DNA from: Ashinkailepas kermadecensis
Lineage: Eukaryota; Arthropoda; Thecostraca; Neolepadidae
Assembly (NCBI GenBank): GCA_034440615.1
Contig: JAOTOM010002704.1
Location: 38,501 to 102,500, forward strand
Length of the DNA stretch: 64,000 nucleotides
Direction of reading: 5' to 3'
Part shown: piece after piece, positions 1 to 64,000 of the stretch
Layout: every line of letters starts with the position of its first letter
Numbering within the stretch: the first letter of the stretch is position 1
Made by a program: the position numbers and the translations under genes
Notes under the pieces: generated by a model
What the model saw: the letters and a program-made list of their open reading frames with translations, nothing else
Databases searched by the model: none
What the model was told of the DNA's origin: nothing

Positions 1-1330
1 ACCTAGCATCCAGTTCATTACTTCGCAAAGTATAACTAGATGTCCCACATCCAGTTCCCAGATACATAACATTACAACTATGATCGACGAGACCCACTTA
101 TCATCTAACTTTTTCCGTTCCCCTAAGCAGTACGTTCGCGCAATTCCGGCCGAAGCGCCCTAAAGCCCAAATAACTAACTAAGCAGTACGTTTAATTTGC
201 GATTCTAGGCATGGAATCAAGGATTAATCATTCAGTAACTACATTCTTTAACCCTGCTGACGTCATCAGAACACCATCATTTGCCGTAAAAAATATTTAT
301 GTAAATAGGCGTCACGTTCTATGGTTAATTGGAGAGAGCAAATATCCCTTTCAATGGCTGAAACTGCCTCGAAAACTATCTACATTTCTTGTACGCCCAT
401 ATGATTGAGGGAGACGGTGGCCCCTTTAGGTGCAGGTTTTTGAAAATTATTGGGAGAGCAATAATTTTGGCATTTGGGCCCGCTGAAGGCAATGAGCGGG
501 CCCAAATGTATTCGCAAGCATACTACGTAGGGTTCATGTTAAAAGTTGACATTATTGGGGGCAAAGCCATCATCTGGAAGGGGGGGGGGGCAAAGACAAC
601 ATTGCTCTCCCAAAATCATAGAAAGCCACACCCCTGTCATTTGGCATATACAATGTAACATCAAGATGTCATATAATATGTGACATCAAGAATATGTTGC
701 TTCTTTCATCTTTGCATGTACCTTGCTATCGGGACTACATTGCCCTACACACAACGATAATTTGCAGCGGTATATACTTATAATTAGTAAACATAGTCGA
801 CTTTTCGGAATGAGACTGTTTGCCAGACTATGAGAAGCCAACCCGTATATTACCGGAACCGTTTCGTCTTTGACAGCTAATTTGAGATCAGGTTCATATC
901 GTAGGAAAAGCAGATATTCATGGCGAAAGACAAGTTTATCGAGTTTAACGAATAAGTCAAACGTCATAATTCGGTCAATTACAAGAAAGCAAAGTGTTGC
1001 CTATTTCTGCGCACTTGTTGCAGTATTGGCGCATCATAAGACGGGTCGTCATAAAAGGACGACCAAGGCCCTAAACATAGGGAAGTGCAAGAGCCTTTAC
1101 ATGGAAGCAAGGCCGTATACAGATGGAAGTATAACAATTGCTACATTCAGCGCGCTCAGCAGCCTACGAGGAGGGGCGCTTTCTGTATTAATTGTTCTTG
1201 TTCGGTCAGATCTCGACTAAGGGTCTGCTGCTGGTTACCGATTGTCCTGTGAACAATGGTCTTTAGTGAATATCGTCCGGGCACTTAGTGTCGTTGTTAC
1301 GCACTCCAGTATCATTTTAACTTTGTACAG
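1..1330. other. upstream region, no recognised gene
   Basis: Mixed-composition DNA before the start-codon exon. I find no conserved coding frame and no clear TATA box or initiator. It holds one SINE-tail fragment (about 141-183), a G run at about 580-590 and an inverted pair gggcccgct/agcgggccc near 476-506. A 5' untranslated exon or promoter could lie here but cannot be placed by eye. Confidence 0.5.
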
Positions 1331-1336
1331 GAAAAG

Positions 1337-64000
<62,664 letters not shown>

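Overview
The window is a eukaryotic, intron-rich stretch of animal DNA. It carries most of one gene on the + strand: unc79, the large accessory subunit of the NALCN sodium-leak channel complex. I recognised it from conserved peptides read through 45 coding exons. They start at an ATG at 1337 in a seven-codon first coding exon and run to 59455. Every junction has a GT donor and an AG acceptor, every splice phase matches its partner, and the joined frame is open for about 2168 codons (6504 nt). The last part of the protein lies beyond the right edge. The order of recognisable blocks matches UNC79 throughout. The organism is an invertebrate, probably an arthropod and possibly a crustacean; that is a low-confidence guess from sequence divergence, very GC-rich exons and the SINE content. 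I see no bacterial genes, rRNA, CRISPR or second protein-coding gene.

Layout: 1-1330 is unassigned upstream DNA. Intron 1 (1359-2974) is AT-rich. Exons 2-7 (2975-6907) encode the N-terminal helical region and the start of a Cys-rich segment. A large intron (6908-10837) holds a 34-bp minisatellite and a decayed LINE. Exons 8-14 (10838-19271) sit among very large tandem arrays. Exons 15-33 (19988-45886) encode the central helical repeats and an acidic or low-complexity linker. Exons 34-45 (46921-59455) encode the C-terminal third. From 61395 to the end is a 68-bp array built from what looks like the start of the next exon.

The striking feature is the tandem repeats. At about 26 of roughly 90 exon edges, the neighbouring minisatellite or duplication is made of the splice junction itself: the end of the exon, the splice site and some intron, copied head to tail into the intron. 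Acceptor-side arrays lie just upstream of the true exon and donor-side arrays just downstream, always in the same orientation. Copy numbers run from one degenerate duplicate (exons 42-44) to about 80 (exon 31). Many copies keep an intact GT or AG, giving series of potential decoy or alternative splice sites. At exon 34 the unit is 93 bp, a multiple of three, and open, so use of later donors would add 31-residue modules in frame. I know of no described system with this name or form; it is the main lead of the window.

Other contents are tRNA-derived SINEs of several types (one with a perfect 15-bp target-site duplication), many short SINE-tail fragments, a three-copy unclassified interspersed repeat, one LINE remnant, a long TA microsatellite, hexamer and pentamer arrays, and two perfect inverted repeats.
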